64,000 nt of DNA from Verrucomicrobiota bacterium JB023 (GTDB lineage Bacteria; Verrucomicrobiota; Verrucomicrobiia; Verrucomicrobiales; Akkermansiaceae). Of this stretch, positions 23,754 to 32,744 are shown one piece after another. A program made the position numbers and the translations under genes. The stretch's first letter is position 1, and every line of letters begins with the position of its first letter. The notes under the pieces were generated by a model, which ran no database searches, was not told where the DNA came from, and saw nothing but the letters and a program-made list of their open reading frames with translations. Where the stretch lies: contig JAUTCR010000025.1 of assembly GCA_030673895.1 (NCBI GenBank), positions 62,001 to 126,000 on the forward strand, in the 5' to 3' direction.

Positions 23754-25523
23754 ATGAAAAGCAACGCGACGATCATCTTTCTCAGGGTAGCCTTTTTCGT
23801 GCTCATCCTGGGCCTCTCCTGGCTCCACACCCAGAAAATCTTCCGTGGCCTGAGTGCTCCGGAAGGCATGGAGCAAGCTCAACTTGCCCGCGAGATAGCC
23901 CGCGGCAACGGCCTGCAAACCAAGGTCCTCAAGCCAGGGGAAATCCGGCAAATGCTCAACGCGACCAATGATTCGGGACGCTTGGCCGACATCGCTCCAA
24001 ACACCTATCACGCCCCTCTCAACCCTGTCATTCTGGGTGCTGTTTTCCGGGTGATTGGAGCCAATGACTTCGATCGCTACCGAATGAAGACCGACGAGTC
24101 GATTTATTATCTCGATCGGGTCGTGGCCGGTTTCTCCATCATCTGCTTCCTCCTTGCGGTCGGAATGACCTACCTACTCACTTGTCGGGTCTTCGATGCC
24201 AAAATCGCTTCCGCCACCGTGGTCTCGATGGTTCTGTGCGAGCTGTTTTGGTCCATTTCGATGAGTGGCCTGCCTCAGATGCTGATGCTGCTCTTCACCA
24301 CCTGCGGGCTCTATTTTTCGTATCGGGCCATCGAATCGGCGGAGGAAGGTCAATTCGGTCTCGTGCATGCCATTCTTGCTGCCGTCTTTTTCGCCCTGCT
24401 GGCGCTCACCCACTGGCTCGCGATCTGGATCGTGCTGGGCTATGCGGTGATGGCCTCCTTCCTGATGCGCCCCCGGGGTCTCTCGGGTATCATCGCATTG
24501 GTCTGTCTGGCTGCTGTCGCCATCCTTCCGGTGATGGTGAATGTCTCCGTGACCGGGAATCCGCTGGGAAGCGCCTTCTTCGTCCTTTACGAGGGATTGG
24601 CCAATTCCGAGGAATACGCGATGCGGACCATGGATGAGGTGTCACCCAATGTTCGCGGATTGATCATGAGCGTCTTCCGCTCCGTATTCACCCAGATGGG
24701 CGGCCTCTTCGGCTTCCTCGGCGGGATCATCGCCGCTCCGATCTTCTTCCTCTCCCTTCTTCATGGCTTCAAGCGCCCGGCGATCAGCAATTTCCGCTGG
24801 TTAATTCTCGTGATGTGGCTCTGCGCCTGCTTTGGGATGGCTCTCTTCGGGCTGCCCGAGGGAGCTGCTGATTCCAATCAGCTTCACCTTCTTTTCGCGC
24901 CCATCATGGCCGCTTATGGGTTCGCCATGCTGAGCATCCTCTGGACCCGCCTGGATATTGGCGACCGATATCCTTTGCTTAGCCAAGCTCATCTCATCGG
25001 CGCGGTCTTCATCTCGGCCGCTCCCATGCTGTTCGATCTCCCCCGCCAATTCATGCAGGATATTGCTTCCTCACCCAATTACCCTCCCTATGCCCCGAGC
25101 ATCGTGCAGCGGAACATCACGGAAGCGGTCGATGAGGATGAAATCATCGCCACCGACCAACCTTGGGCCGTCGCTTGGTATGCCGACCGCCGATCGCTCT
25201 GGCTTCCATTCCGCATGGCTGAGCTTGAGGGCTTGGAAACCATGTCTGACGAGGAGGAGACCCCGATCACTGCTGTGCTGACGACTCCAATCTCCAATGG
25301 CACCCGCCCGCTTTACGAGACATCCCTTTTCTACGGCGATTACCTCTCCCTGATGATGGATGGATGGGCCATGGTGGCCTCTCGCTCCGACAGCAATCCC
25401 CGCATTGTCAGTAGCCGGGACCGACGGATGAGCCGTTTCTACAACCGCTTCCCCTATCAGCGGAGCCTCCTTTTCCGCACGGCTCCCATGATTCTCTACA
25501 CCTCCAACCGCACCGGGAGCTGA
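23754..25523 (+). CDS. large polytopic membrane protein, ArnT/GT39-like
   Basis: This 589-residue protein has an amino-terminal helix, a luminal loop carrying APEGMEQAQLAREIARGNG (acidic residues placed as in PMT/ArnT-type GT-C enzymes), some nine to ten more helices, and a 150-residue extracytoplasmic tail. GT-C enzymes use polyprenyl-linked sugars to glycosylate lipids or proteins outside the membrane. The first-loop pattern (DE-x-x-Y/AREI with GxG) fits, but the classic DE/DD pair is partly changed to PE, so the catalytic claim is uncertain. xseB follows after five bases, so they may share a transcript. Confidence 0.5.
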   Translation: MKSNATIIFLRVAFFVLILGLSWLHTQKIFRGLSAPEGMEQAQLAREIARGNGLQTKVLKPGEIRQMLNATNDSGRLADIAPNTYHAPLNPVILGAVFRVIGANDFDRYRMKTDESIYYLDRVVAGFSIICFLLAVGMTYLLTCRVFDAKIASATVVSMVLCELFWSISMSGLPQMLMLLFTTCGLYFSYRAIESAEEGQFGLVHAILAAVFFALLALTHWLAIWIVLGYAVMASFLMRPRGLSGIIALVCLAAVAILPVMVNVSVTGNPLGSAFFVLYEGLANSEEYAMRTMDEVSPNVRGLIMSVFRSVFTQMGGLFGFLGGIIAAPIFFLSLLHGFKRPAISNFRWLILVMWLCACFGMALFGLPEGAADSNQLHLLFAPIMAAYGFAMLSILWTRLDIGDRYPLLSQAHLIGAVFISAAPMLFDLPRQFMQDIASSPNYPPYAPSIVQRNITEAVDEDEIIATDQPWAVAWYADRRSLWLPFRMAELEGLETMSDEEETPITAVLTTPISNGTRPLYETSLFYGDYLSLMMDGWAMVASRSDSNPRIVSSRDRRMSRFYNRFPYQRSLLFRTAPMILYTSNRTGS

Positions 25524-25528
25524 TTATC

Positions 25529-25819
25529 GTGCCAAAGAAAAAACAGCCAGAAATTCCCTTTGAGGAGGCCATGGAAAAGCTAGAGGAGCTTGTTTCCGAG
25601 ATGGAAACAGACCAGCTCCCTCTGGAAAAGTTGATCCTGCATTATGAGGAGGGCAATCGCCTCCTCCAACATTGCCAAAGCCTCCTGGAGTCCGCCCGCG
25701 AACGCATCGAGTTGGTCCGCGTCAACGAGACGAAGACCAAAAACAGACTCGCCAGTGACGACTCCGCCGACAAGACTTCCAATTCCGACGCGACCGCCGA
25801 TGACATCAGACTCTTCTAG
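25529..25819 (+). CDS. xseB: exodeoxyribonuclease VII small subunit
   Basis: XseB forms the multimeric partner of XseA in the single-strand exonuclease VII. The product (96 residues) carries IPFEEAMEKLEELVSEME, DQLPLEKLILHYEEGNRLLQHCQSLLESARERIE, a continuous pair of helices that is the family fold, followed by a disordered acidic tail longer than usual. The start is GTG. xseA is not in the window. The last 20 bases overlap the start of dxs, an arrangement (xseB next to isoprenoid genes) common in many bacteria. Confidence 0.9.
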   Translation: MPKKKQPEIPFEEAMEKLEELVSEMETDQLPLEKLILHYEEGNRLLQHCQSLLESARERIELVRVNETKTKNRLASDDSADKTSNSDATADDIRLF

Positions 25820-27701
25820 TTCAAGCCCGACGAATCCCCCCTCCACCTCGCTCCTGCAGAATATCCAGTCCCCGGAAGATGTCCGCGCGCTCGCACCTCA
25901 CCAGCTGGGGGAACTCGCCAGTGAGATTCGCCATACTCTGATCCATTCGCTTGCGAATACTGGTGGCCATTTGGGTCCGAATCTGGGCGTCGTGGAACTG
26001 ACCATCGCCCTGCACCGGGTCTTTTCCACCCCGTCAGACAAGATTGTCATGGACGTGTCCCACCAGGGCTATGTTCATAAATTGCTGACTGGTCGAGCTG
26101 ATAAGATTGATACGATCCGCCAATACGAAGGCCTCAATGGATTCCTCCTCCGGAGCGAGTCCGAGCATGATGCCTATGGGGCCGGACACGCGGGGACCTG
26201 TCTGTCGGCAGCCCTTGGCATGGCCGCGGCTCGCGACCAGAAAGGCGAAGACAGCCACGTTATTGCTCTGGCAGGAGATGCGGCTTTCACTTGTGGCCCC
26301 ACACTGGAGGCGCTCAACAACATCGCAGAGACAACCAAACGGTTCATTGTTGTCCTCAATGACAACGAGTGGTCCATCGATAAGAACGTCGGCGCGATTG
26401 CCAAGTACTTCAATGCGCTGCAGACCCATTCCGCTTACTCGACCGTGCGGGACAAGGCCTCAGACTTCGTGGAGAAGGTCGGCGGTCAGTCGATCCGTAA
26501 ATTTGCCCACAAAATCGAAGCTTCGGCGAAGAATCTTCTCTTCCCCAATGTTCTCTTTGAAAAATTCGGCATCCGCTACTTCGGTCCCATTGATGGGCAT
26601 GATACCGAGTTGCTCATCCAGACCTTCGAATACCTCAAGAAGCAGGATGAGCCGGTGATCTTGCACATCATCACCGAGAAGGGCCGCGGCTATCAGCCGG
26701 CCCTCGATATGCCAGGCAAGTTCCACGGCCTTGGGCCCTACAAAGTCGAGGACGGCTCCACGAAAGCCGGTCAGCCGACCTATTCCGAAATCTTCGGTCG
26801 CACCGTCACTGAATTGGCCAAGAAGGACGAAGACATCGTCGCCATCACCGCCGCCATGCCGGGCGGCACCAAGCTTGATATCTTCAAGAAGGAGCTGCCC
26901 GAACGCTATTATGACGTCGGCATCGCCGAAGAGCATGCTGCGCTCTTCGCTTCGGGTCTGGCCACGCAAGGGATGAAGCCTTTCCTCGCCATCTACTCCA
27001 CCTTCATGCAGCGGGCATTCGATATGATCGTGCACGACATCGCTCTGCAGGAACTGCCCGTCCGTCTTTGCATGGACCGAGGCGGACTCTCCGGCGATGA
27101 TGGCCCCACCCACCACGGTCTCTTTGATATCGGCTACCTGCGGCATATCCCCGGTATTGTGCACATGCAGGCCAAGGACGAAGAAGAATTCGTGGACATG
27201 CTCTGGACCATGGCTCAATACGACGACGGGCCCATCGCCATCCGCTACCCCCGGGGCAATGGCCCGGGAGCTAAACCGAAGGAGCAACCCGCACTTCTGG
27301 AAATCGGGAAAGGCGAATTGGTCCAAGAGGGCAGCGATGTCTGCCTCATCGGCTTGGGCGACCTCTTCGCCATGGCGGAAGAAGTGCGCGATGCCCTGGA
27401 GGAAAAGGGACTTTCGGTGACTCTCATTAACCCCCGCTTCATCAAGCCTCTCGATGCGGAATTGATCTGTGAGCACGCTCGCAAGGCCAAGGTGGTTTGC
27501 ACCTTCGAGGATCACGTCCTCGCCAATGGCTTCGGAGCGTCCGTGATTGAACTTCTCCATGACCACGATATCGCGACACCTGTCGAGCGAATCGGTTGGC
27601 CGGATGAGTTCGTTGAACACGGAAAGATCCCCATCCTCCGCGCCAAGCACGGCCTGACTAAAGAAAAAGCCTTGGAAAAAATCAGCAATCGCTTGGATTA
27701 A
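25800..27701 (+). CDS. dxs: 1-deoxy-D-xylulose-5-phosphate synthase
   Basis: Dxs condenses pyruvate and glyceraldehyde 3-phosphate with thiamine diphosphate, the first step of the MEP isoprenoid pathway. The protein has 633 residues. Motifs are GGHLGPNLGVVELTIAL, MDVSHQGYVHKLLTGR, the thiamine motif GDAAFTCGPTLEALNN, the catalytic GIAEEHAALFASGLA and LPVRLCMDRGGLSGDDG ... RYPRGNG. Several active-site segments depart from the usual forms (SHQGY for GHQAY, GHAGT for GHSST, GDAA for GDGA), but all catalytic positions seem filled. The ATG at 25800 lies inside the end of xseB, so translation is probably coupled. Confidence 0.93.
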   Translation: MTSDSSSSSPTNPPSTSLLQNIQSPEDVRALAPHQLGELASEIRHTLIHSLANTGGHLGPNLGVVELTIALHRVFSTPSDKIVMDVSHQGYVHKLLTGRADKIDTIRQYEGLNGFLLRSESEHDAYGAGHAGTCLSAALGMAAARDQKGEDSHVIALAGDAAFTCGPTLEALNNIAETTKRFIVVLNDNEWSIDKNVGAIAKYFNALQTHSAYSTVRDKASDFVEKVGGQSIRKFAHKIEASAKNLLFPNVLFEKFGIRYFGPIDGHDTELLIQTFEYLKKQDEPVILHIITEKGRGYQPALDMPGKFHGLGPYKVEDGSTKAGQPTYSEIFGRTVTELAKKDEDIVAITAAMPGGTKLDIFKKELPERYYDVGIAEEHAALFASGLATQGMKPFLAIYSTFMQRAFDMIVHDIALQELPVRLCMDRGGLSGDDGPTHHGLFDIGYLRHIPGIVHMQAKDEEEFVDMLWTMAQYDDGPIAIRYPRGNGPGAKPKEQPALLEIGKGELVQEGSDVCLIGLGDLFAMAEEVRDALEEKGLSVTLINPRFIKPLDAELICEHARKAKVVCTFEDHVLANGFGASVIELLHDHDIATPVERIGWPDEFVEHGKIPILRAKHGLTKEKALEKISNRLD

Positions 27702-27831
27702 AACGGAATCTTCGTCAGATTTCCCAGTGCCAGCTTGGCTTTCTAACCAAGGCTTTCCAACTTTTGTTTTCGGACACAGGAAGACCAAAAAAATCCTCCC
27801 AATCCCAGTGAGCTTCGTCAAACTCGCGCGG

Positions 27832-29844
27832 ATGGCGCGTCTGTTCACCGTTCTGCCACTGCTGGCATTCCTCGTTTCTTGCAAGCCCGAGAGTGATGTC
27901 GCGATCGCCAATCGCGAAGGGATCCTGATCATGGGCAACTCCAATGAGCCCAAAGGTCTGGATCCCCATCTGGTCTCCGGGGTCTTGGAATCCAATATCA
28001 TCCGGGCTCTTTTCGAGGGACTCTTTATCGACTCTCCCGATGAGGACAACGTGGCCCTTCCCGCTGCGGCCGAGAGTTATGAAGTCAATGAAGACTTCAC
28101 TGTCTGGACCTTCAAGCTCCAGCCATACGGACGCTGGTCCGATGGAGTGCCCGTGACCTCCCACGATTTTGTGTTCTCCTACCGGCGCTTGCTCTCTCCG
28201 GACCCCAATTGGCCGGCGAAGTATGCGGAGATGCTCTACTTCATCAAGAACGCGCAAGCCTTTCACCAGAATCAGCGCGGGTTCATCCTTTGCGGACAGG
28301 ATGTCAACTTCCCCGCTCCTTGGGAAGATTTGCAGGAGGTCAACTTCCGGGGCAATGACTCACTCGCGCCCTCGCCCTACGAGGGCAAGAGGCTCTCCGA
28401 GCTCAAGGATGAAGAACGTGCCCCCTTCCTCGATTATGTCCAAGCGGGCAGTTCTGTTGATTTTGACAAGCTTCTCGCCGGTGACTTTTCCGCCATGACT
28501 TCTGCCGAAAAGGCAATCCATCTCAACTACAAGGGATTGGACAAGGCCACCGCCGAAGAGCTGGCCTACATCCAGCAAACTCCTGAATCATTCACGTGGC
28601 CTGCCAATGTGCCGATGGAGGCCAAGACCGAGGTCCTTCGGCGCCTCCTGGAGCATCGTCGCGAGGGCTCGCCCTCCTTGTGGGACGCGGCCAATGTGGG
28701 CGTCACTGCCGTGGACGACTTCACTCTCCGTGTCGAGCTGCGGGGCCCGGTGCCTTACCTTCCTGAAGTGACCAAGCACTACACTTGGTACCCTGTCCCC
28801 CGCCACATCATCCTTAAGCACGGTGATATCAACACCGCGTTCTCCTCCCGCTGGACCCAACCGGGAAATCTCGTGTCCAATGGCCCCTTCAAGCTCAAGG
28901 AGTGGCGGACCAACCACTACATCGAAGTCGAGAAGAACGAGCATTACTGGGATAAGGAGAATGTCGCTCTGAATGGCATTCGCTATCTGCCCATCTCCAA
29001 TTACTACACGGAGAGCCGCATGTTCAGCGACGGCCAGCTCCATGTCACCTACACCATTCCGTCCGAGCTGATTCCTTGGGCCAAGGAAAAATACCCGCAG
29101 CGTGTCCGCCAAGAACCCTACGTGGGAGTTCGCTTCCTGCGAACCAATATCACGCGGGAACCTTTCGATAATCCCAAGGTCCGCCTGGCTTTTGCAACGG
29201 CCATCGACCGAAAAGCGATTTGCGAAAAGATCCTGCAAGGAGGACAAAAGCCAGCCAAAGGCATCGTGCCTCCCTTCGGCGACTACGAATCCCCAGGCAA
29301 GGTCACTTTCGATCCGGAGAAAGCGCGCCAATTGCTGAAGGAATCAGGCTACAAGTCGACCTCCGCCTTTCCCGACATTTCCATCCTCACCACGGATTCC
29401 GATTCCGGCCGCCGTGAGGCTGAGGCTCTGCAAGCCATGTGGGACGAGCACTTGGGCATCAAGGCCCGCATCGTGCAGCGGGAATGGACCACCTACCTCC
29501 AGCGTCAATACGACAAAGACTACGACATCGCCGTCAATGGCTGGATTGGTGACTACCTGGACCCAACAACCTTTCTGGAAATGTGGACTGCGGGCAATGG
29601 CAACAATAACACGGGCTGGGCTTCGGAAGAATACGAAGACCTGTTGAAACAGGCCGAGAATACGGCCGACCCGGCCAAGCGCCTGGAGATTCTCGCGCAG
29701 GCCGAAACGATTGTCTTGGATGACTCCCCCGTTCTTCCCATCTATTGGTACACCACCAACTACCTTCTCAGGGAAGAGGTGAAGAACTGGAACCCCTTGC
29801 TGCTCAACAACCACCCCTTCAAGTTTGTTGAACTCAAACCTTGA
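27832..29844 (+). CDS. oppA: oligopeptide ABC transporter substrate-binding lipoprotein
   Basis: This SBP_bac_5 family protein delivers peptides to an inner-membrane permease. Residues 1-17 form a lipoprotein signal with lipobox LVSC (Cys17). Then come ANREGILIMGNSNEPKGLDPHLVSG, FTVWTFKLQPYGRWSDGVPVTSHDFVFSYRRLL in outline, and the late YFLR-type strands typical of OppA. Its 670 residues exceed the usual 540; a stretch of about 110 residues (roughly 150-270), rich in acidic and helical sequence, is inserted where OppA normally passes directly from the NA-x-x-F segment to GVxAVDDFTLRVEL. The ATG at 27832 gives the lipoprotein signal. It leads a four-gene transporter operon. Confidence 0.88.
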   Translation: MARLFTVLPLLAFLVSCKPESDVAIANREGILIMGNSNEPKGLDPHLVSGVLESNIIRALFEGLFIDSPDEDNVALPAAAESYEVNEDFTVWTFKLQPYGRWSDGVPVTSHDFVFSYRRLLSPDPNWPAKYAEMLYFIKNAQAFHQNQRGFILCGQDVNFPAPWEDLQEVNFRGNDSLAPSPYEGKRLSELKDEERAPFLDYVQAGSSVDFDKLLAGDFSAMTSAEKAIHLNYKGLDKATAEELAYIQQTPESFTWPANVPMEAKTEVLRRLLEHRREGSPSLWDAANVGVTAVDDFTLRVELRGPVPYLPEVTKHYTWYPVPRHIILKHGDINTAFSSRWTQPGNLVSNGPFKLKEWRTNHYIEVEKNEHYWDKENVALNGIRYLPISNYYTESRMFSDGQLHVTYTIPSELIPWAKEKYPQRVRQEPYVGVRFLRTNITREPFDNPKVRLAFATAIDRKAICEKILQGGQKPAKGIVPPFGDYESPGKVTFDPEKARQLLKESGYKSTSAFPDISILTTDSDSGRREAEALQAMWDEHLGIKARIVQREWTTYLQRQYDKDYDIAVNGWIGDYLDPTTFLEMWTAGNGNNNTGWASEEYEDLLKQAENTADPAKRLEILAQAETIVLDDSPVLPIYWYTTNYLLREEVKNWNPLLLNNHPFKFVELKP

Positions 29845-29847
29845 GCC

Positions 29848-30219
29848 ATGGATAGGAAACAACCAGAGACGCTTGAGGAAGGACTGTCCCAAGCCTTCGC
29901 AAGGGAGTCCATCCGTCAGCGGGCTCATCAGAGAAAAGTGACCAAGCGGTGCCAGCGAATTGCTCTGGCTTTGATCATTTTCTCGATGCTCATTTTGTTT
30001 AGCACGGAAGGGTCATCGCTCCTTCCTCGCCGTTTCTCGCCTAGCGAGACAAATCATGCCTACTTGCCGGCTCTCCTCGCCTTTTCCGTCCTCATCGTTG
30101 GAGACAAAACCTATCGCACCACCAATCTGCGCTTCACTCTCAGCCTCGCGGGCGTCGTGCTCGCCGGGGGTCTTATTCGCCCCTTATCCGGTCCGTTTCT
30201 GAAAACGCTTTTTAACTGA
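29848..30219 (+). CDS. hypothetical two-to-three-helix membrane protein within the opp operon
   Basis: The 123-residue product has a charged amino end (about 38 residues), a first membrane helix (IALALIIFSMLILF), an outside loop and two further hydrophobic segments. I recognise no family. It sits three bases after oppA and five before oppB, so it is transcribed with the transporter and may be an accessory or assembly subunit. No motif supports a more precise idea. Confidence 0.6.
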   Translation: MDRKQPETLEEGLSQAFARESIRQRAHQRKVTKRCQRIALALIIFSMLILFSTEGSSLLPRRFSPSETNHAYLPALLAFSVLIVGDKTYRTTNLRFTLSLAGVVLAGGLIRPLSGPFLKTLFN

Positions 30220-30224
30220 CTTCC

Positions 30225-31145
30225 ATGCTCAAAACGATCCTCTCCCGTCTCATTCAAACTGTCGTCGTGGTGTTCGCGCTGGTCACGTTCACCTTCTTCG
30301 CCGCGCGCGCGATGCCGGGTAATCCGTTTGCCAGCGACAAGGCGACCACTCCCGAGGAGCAAGCGGCCCTCGAGGCTTACTACGGCCTCGATAAGGGACC
30401 AATCGAACAATACTACAATTACTGGAAGAACATTATTCTCCATGGTGATTTCGGTGATTCCCTCTCCATGAAGGGAAGGAAAGTCTCCGACCTCATTGCA
30501 GAGTCCTTTCCGATCTCCTTCACTCTCGGGATGACCGCGCTCATCCTCGGCGTGCTCATTGGCGTCCCCCTGGGCGTGATTGCCGCGCTCTATCACAACA
30601 AGGCCATCGACTACATTGCCATGGTTATCGCGCTGGCGGGGATTTGCATCGTCGCCTTCGTCCTCGGACCGCTTTTCCAAATCTTCCTCGCCAAGCCCCT
30701 GTCGGTGCTGAACGTGGCGGGTTGGTCTCGCCCGACCGATATCATCCTGCCGGCCATCACCCTCTGCTTCGGTTCGGCGGCAGTCCTCGCCCGCCTGACA
30801 CGTGGTGGCATGCTCGACGTCCTCTCCCAGGATTACATCCGGACCGCGCGTGCGAAGGGTGTCCCTCCCCTGAAGATCATCACCAAGCACGCCTTGCGCC
30901 CGGCACTCATGCCTGCCGTGACTTACCTCGGCCCGGCCTTCGCGGCCATCATCACCGGCTCCTTTGTTGTCGAGAACATCTTCCTCGTCCCGGGCATGGG
31001 GCAGCACTTCGTCATTGGGATCACCGCCCTCGATTTCAATCTCATTGTTGCCCTCGTGTTCTTCTACGGGATTCTCATGGGCATCGCCAACCTGCTGTCC
31101 GACCTCGCTCTCATCTTTATGGATCCCAAGCTTCGCAACGCCTGA
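30225..31145 (+). CDS. oppB: oligopeptide ABC transporter permease OppB-type
   Basis: The 306-residue integral membrane protein begins MLKTILSRLIQTVVVVFALVTFTFF, typical of OppB/DppB, followed by ARAMPGNPFASDKAT, an extracytoplasmic loop, and further helices. The coupling (EAA) loop that docks the ATPase is RAKGVPPLKIITKHALRPALMPAV. Together with OppC it forms the membrane channel for peptides. No ATPase gene follows in this operon. Confidence 0.92.
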   Translation: MLKTILSRLIQTVVVVFALVTFTFFAARAMPGNPFASDKATTPEEQAALEAYYGLDKGPIEQYYNYWKNIILHGDFGDSLSMKGRKVSDLIAESFPISFTLGMTALILGVLIGVPLGVIAALYHNKAIDYIAMVIALAGICIVAFVLGPLFQIFLAKPLSVLNVAGWSRPTDIILPAITLCFGSAAVLARLTRGGMLDVLSQDYIRTARAKGVPPLKIITKHALRPALMPAVTYLGPAFAAIITGSFVVENIFLVPGMGQHFVIGITALDFNLIVALVFFYGILMGIANLLSDLALIFMDPKLRNA

Positions 31146-31151
31146 TTCACC

Positions 31152-32123
31152 ATGTCGACCACTGCCTCTCTCGTTACTCCTCCTGTTGTTGAAAAGGGAA
31201 CTTCTCTCTGGGCCGACGCCTTCACGCGGCTCAAGAAGAACAAGCTCGCCATCCTCGGCGGCATCGTTGTCATCCTGATCCTCTTTCTCTGCTTCATCGT
31301 CACCCCCATCCTCGGCTGGACCGGATTGGATGCCAACGCCCAGGACCTCTCCAACCGCTTTGCGAATCCCGGCCAAGGCTCCGTCCTCGGCACCGACCAG
31401 CTGGGTCGTGACATGCTGATGCGCGTGCTGGAAGGCGGGCAGATCTCGCTCCTCGTCGCCCTGCTTGCGACGCTGCTGACCGCTACCGTCGGGATCATCT
31501 ACGGCGGCATCGCCGGCTACGTGGGTGGACGGACCGAGGCCATCATGATGCGAATCGTGGACGGCCTGCTGGCAATGCCCTTCCTGATCATCGTGATTCT
31601 CTTGCGGGAATTGATTTCTGCGGAAGTGGAGGAAGTGGGCCGCTTCTTCGTCGATAATTGGGGCTTCGATGCCGATCTCGTTCTTCGTTTCTCGAATCTC
31701 GCCCCGCTCATTCTCGCCATCGCGGCTTTTGGCTGGCTCACCATGGGACGCATCGTCCGCTCGGCAGCCGCTTCCCTGCGCCGCCAAGAATTCGTCGAGG
31801 CCGCCCGCTCTCTCGGCCTCCCCCACCGCCGCATCCTCTTCCGACACATTTTGCCGAATATGCTCGGGCCGGTGATCATCTACGCCACGCTCACCATTCC
31901 TGCCTTCATCATGTACGAGGCGACCTTGTCTTTCATTGGTCTCGGTATCGAGCCTCCCAATTCCTCTTGGGGGATCCTCATTAAGGAAGGTGCGAACTTC
32001 TTGGAAACCCGTCCCCTCATCTTGCTCTTTCCCGCCTTCATGTTTTCGCTGACGCTATTCGCCTTCAACTTCCTCGGTGATGGCCTGCGTGACGCGCTCG
32101 ACCCGAAATCGTCGAAGGACTAA
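31152..32123 (+). CDS. oppC: oligopeptide ABC transporter permease OppC-type
   Basis: This 323-residue permease has the OppC plan: an amino-terminal helix in AFTRLKKNKLAILGGIVVI, the LGTDQLGRDMLMRVLEGGQISL segment, and an EAA coupling loop EAARSLGLPHRRILFRHILPN. A loop of about 45 residues after ELISAEVEEVGRFFVDNWG is longer than in E. coli OppC. It is the last gene of the operon, and the next gene is on the other strand, so the ATP-hydrolysing subunits (OppD/OppF) must be encoded elsewhere. The 113 bases beyond it hold no clear gene or terminator. Confidence 0.92.
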   Translation: MSTTASLVTPPVVEKGTSLWADAFTRLKKNKLAILGGIVVILILFLCFIVTPILGWTGLDANAQDLSNRFANPGQGSVLGTDQLGRDMLMRVLEGGQISLLVALLATLLTATVGIIYGGIAGYVGGRTEAIMMRIVDGLLAMPFLIIVILLRELISAEVEEVGRFFVDNWGFDADLVLRFSNLAPLILAIAAFGWLTMGRIVRSAAASLRRQEFVEAARSLGLPHRRILFRHILPNMLGPVIIYATLTIPAFIMYEATLSFIGLGIEPPNSSWGILIKEGANFLETRPLILLFPAFMFSLTLFAFNFLGDGLRDALDPKSSKD

Positions 32124-32236
32124 CCAACGTCCCCCAACCGGGCTGACGGCCTGCACAGGAACTCGGCTCGGGGACTCGCCCTTCAGTCGCAGGTCGCGGA
32201 CTGCGTAGGCCATAGGCAATACGAGGCTCGGCCGGC

Positions 32237-32671
32237 TCAATCTAGGACCCGACCCCGCAGACTTCCGGGAGGCACTCCGCAATGCTCACTGCTCCCGAAC
32301 CAGTGACGACGGTTTCTCGCCACGAAGGAATAGGCGCCATCACGAAGGCCTCTAGGTAGGAAGCCCAACAATCGGCCCAGCTGAGACCACCCGGGTCCGA
32401 ATTCCCGCAAGACCCTGGCGACGCCGTCGCTTCGCGTGAAGGCCTTTTGGGCAGCTTCATCCAGCACGACAAAGGTCTCGGCGCTTGCCCCGGGCTCGGG
32501 CAAGCCAAAGGATTCCCGGTGAGCGGTGGCGTATTGGCTGCCCAAACCAGCAAACCAAAGCCGGCCTCGCCGATCCCGCTCGTGCAGAAAACGCACCGCG
32601 CCCGAACAGAGCAGGCAGCCCTCGTCGAAAATTACGACCAACCGTTCCTTCACTAGGCAATCTAGCAGCAT
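32237..32671 (-). CDS. DCC-family (DUF393) thiol-disulfide oxidoreductase-like protein
   Basis: The 144-residue protein has the DCC signature as VVIFDEGCLLCSGAVRFL: the CxxC pair follows a DxxC strand, as in the family. Later TRSDGVARVLREFG matches the second conserved block (SDA-x-L). The family is predicted to be thioredoxin-like; function is unproven. The start is uncertain: ATG at 32671 has GGAGG directly against it, GTG at 32653 would begin closer to the conserved part, and TTG at 32686 is also possible. It is divergent from the permease gene, with a palindrome between them. Confidence 0.78.
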   Translation of the reverse strand: MLLDCLVKERLVVIFDEGCLLCSGAVRFLHERDRRGRLWFAGLGSQYATAHRESFGLPEPGASAETFVVLDEAAQKAFTRSDGVARVLREFGPGWSQLGRLLGFLPRGLRDGAYSFVARNRRHWFGSSEHCGVPPGSLRGRVLD

Positions 32672-32711
32672 CCTCCATGCTGCCAAGGACAGCCTTTTCC
32701 CTCAGCCGTCT

Positions 32712-32738
32712 TGACTAAAGTACCAGCAACCTTAGTCA
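32712..32738. promoter_or_regulatory. inverted repeat, probable operator before the permease gene
   Basis: TGACTAAAG (32712-32720) and CCTTAGTCA (32730-32738) form an inverted repeat, eight of nine positions complementary, with a nine-base centre. It ends six bases ahead of the permease ATG and lies in the gap shared with the divergent DCC gene. Its size suits a dimeric metal sensor of the ArsR, Fur or MerR type; no regulator gene is adjacent. Confidence 0.5.
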
Positions 32739-32744
32739 GTGACC

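Noticed and set aside
26460-28049. A 529-codon open frame on the minus strand
   Set aside because: It is antisense to dxs and the start of oppA, both certain genes; the product is low in structure and resembles nothing.
30111-31847. A 578-codon open frame on the minus strand, rich in Asp, Glu and His
   Set aside because: It mirrors oppB and oppC; its odd composition is what antisense of membrane helices gives.
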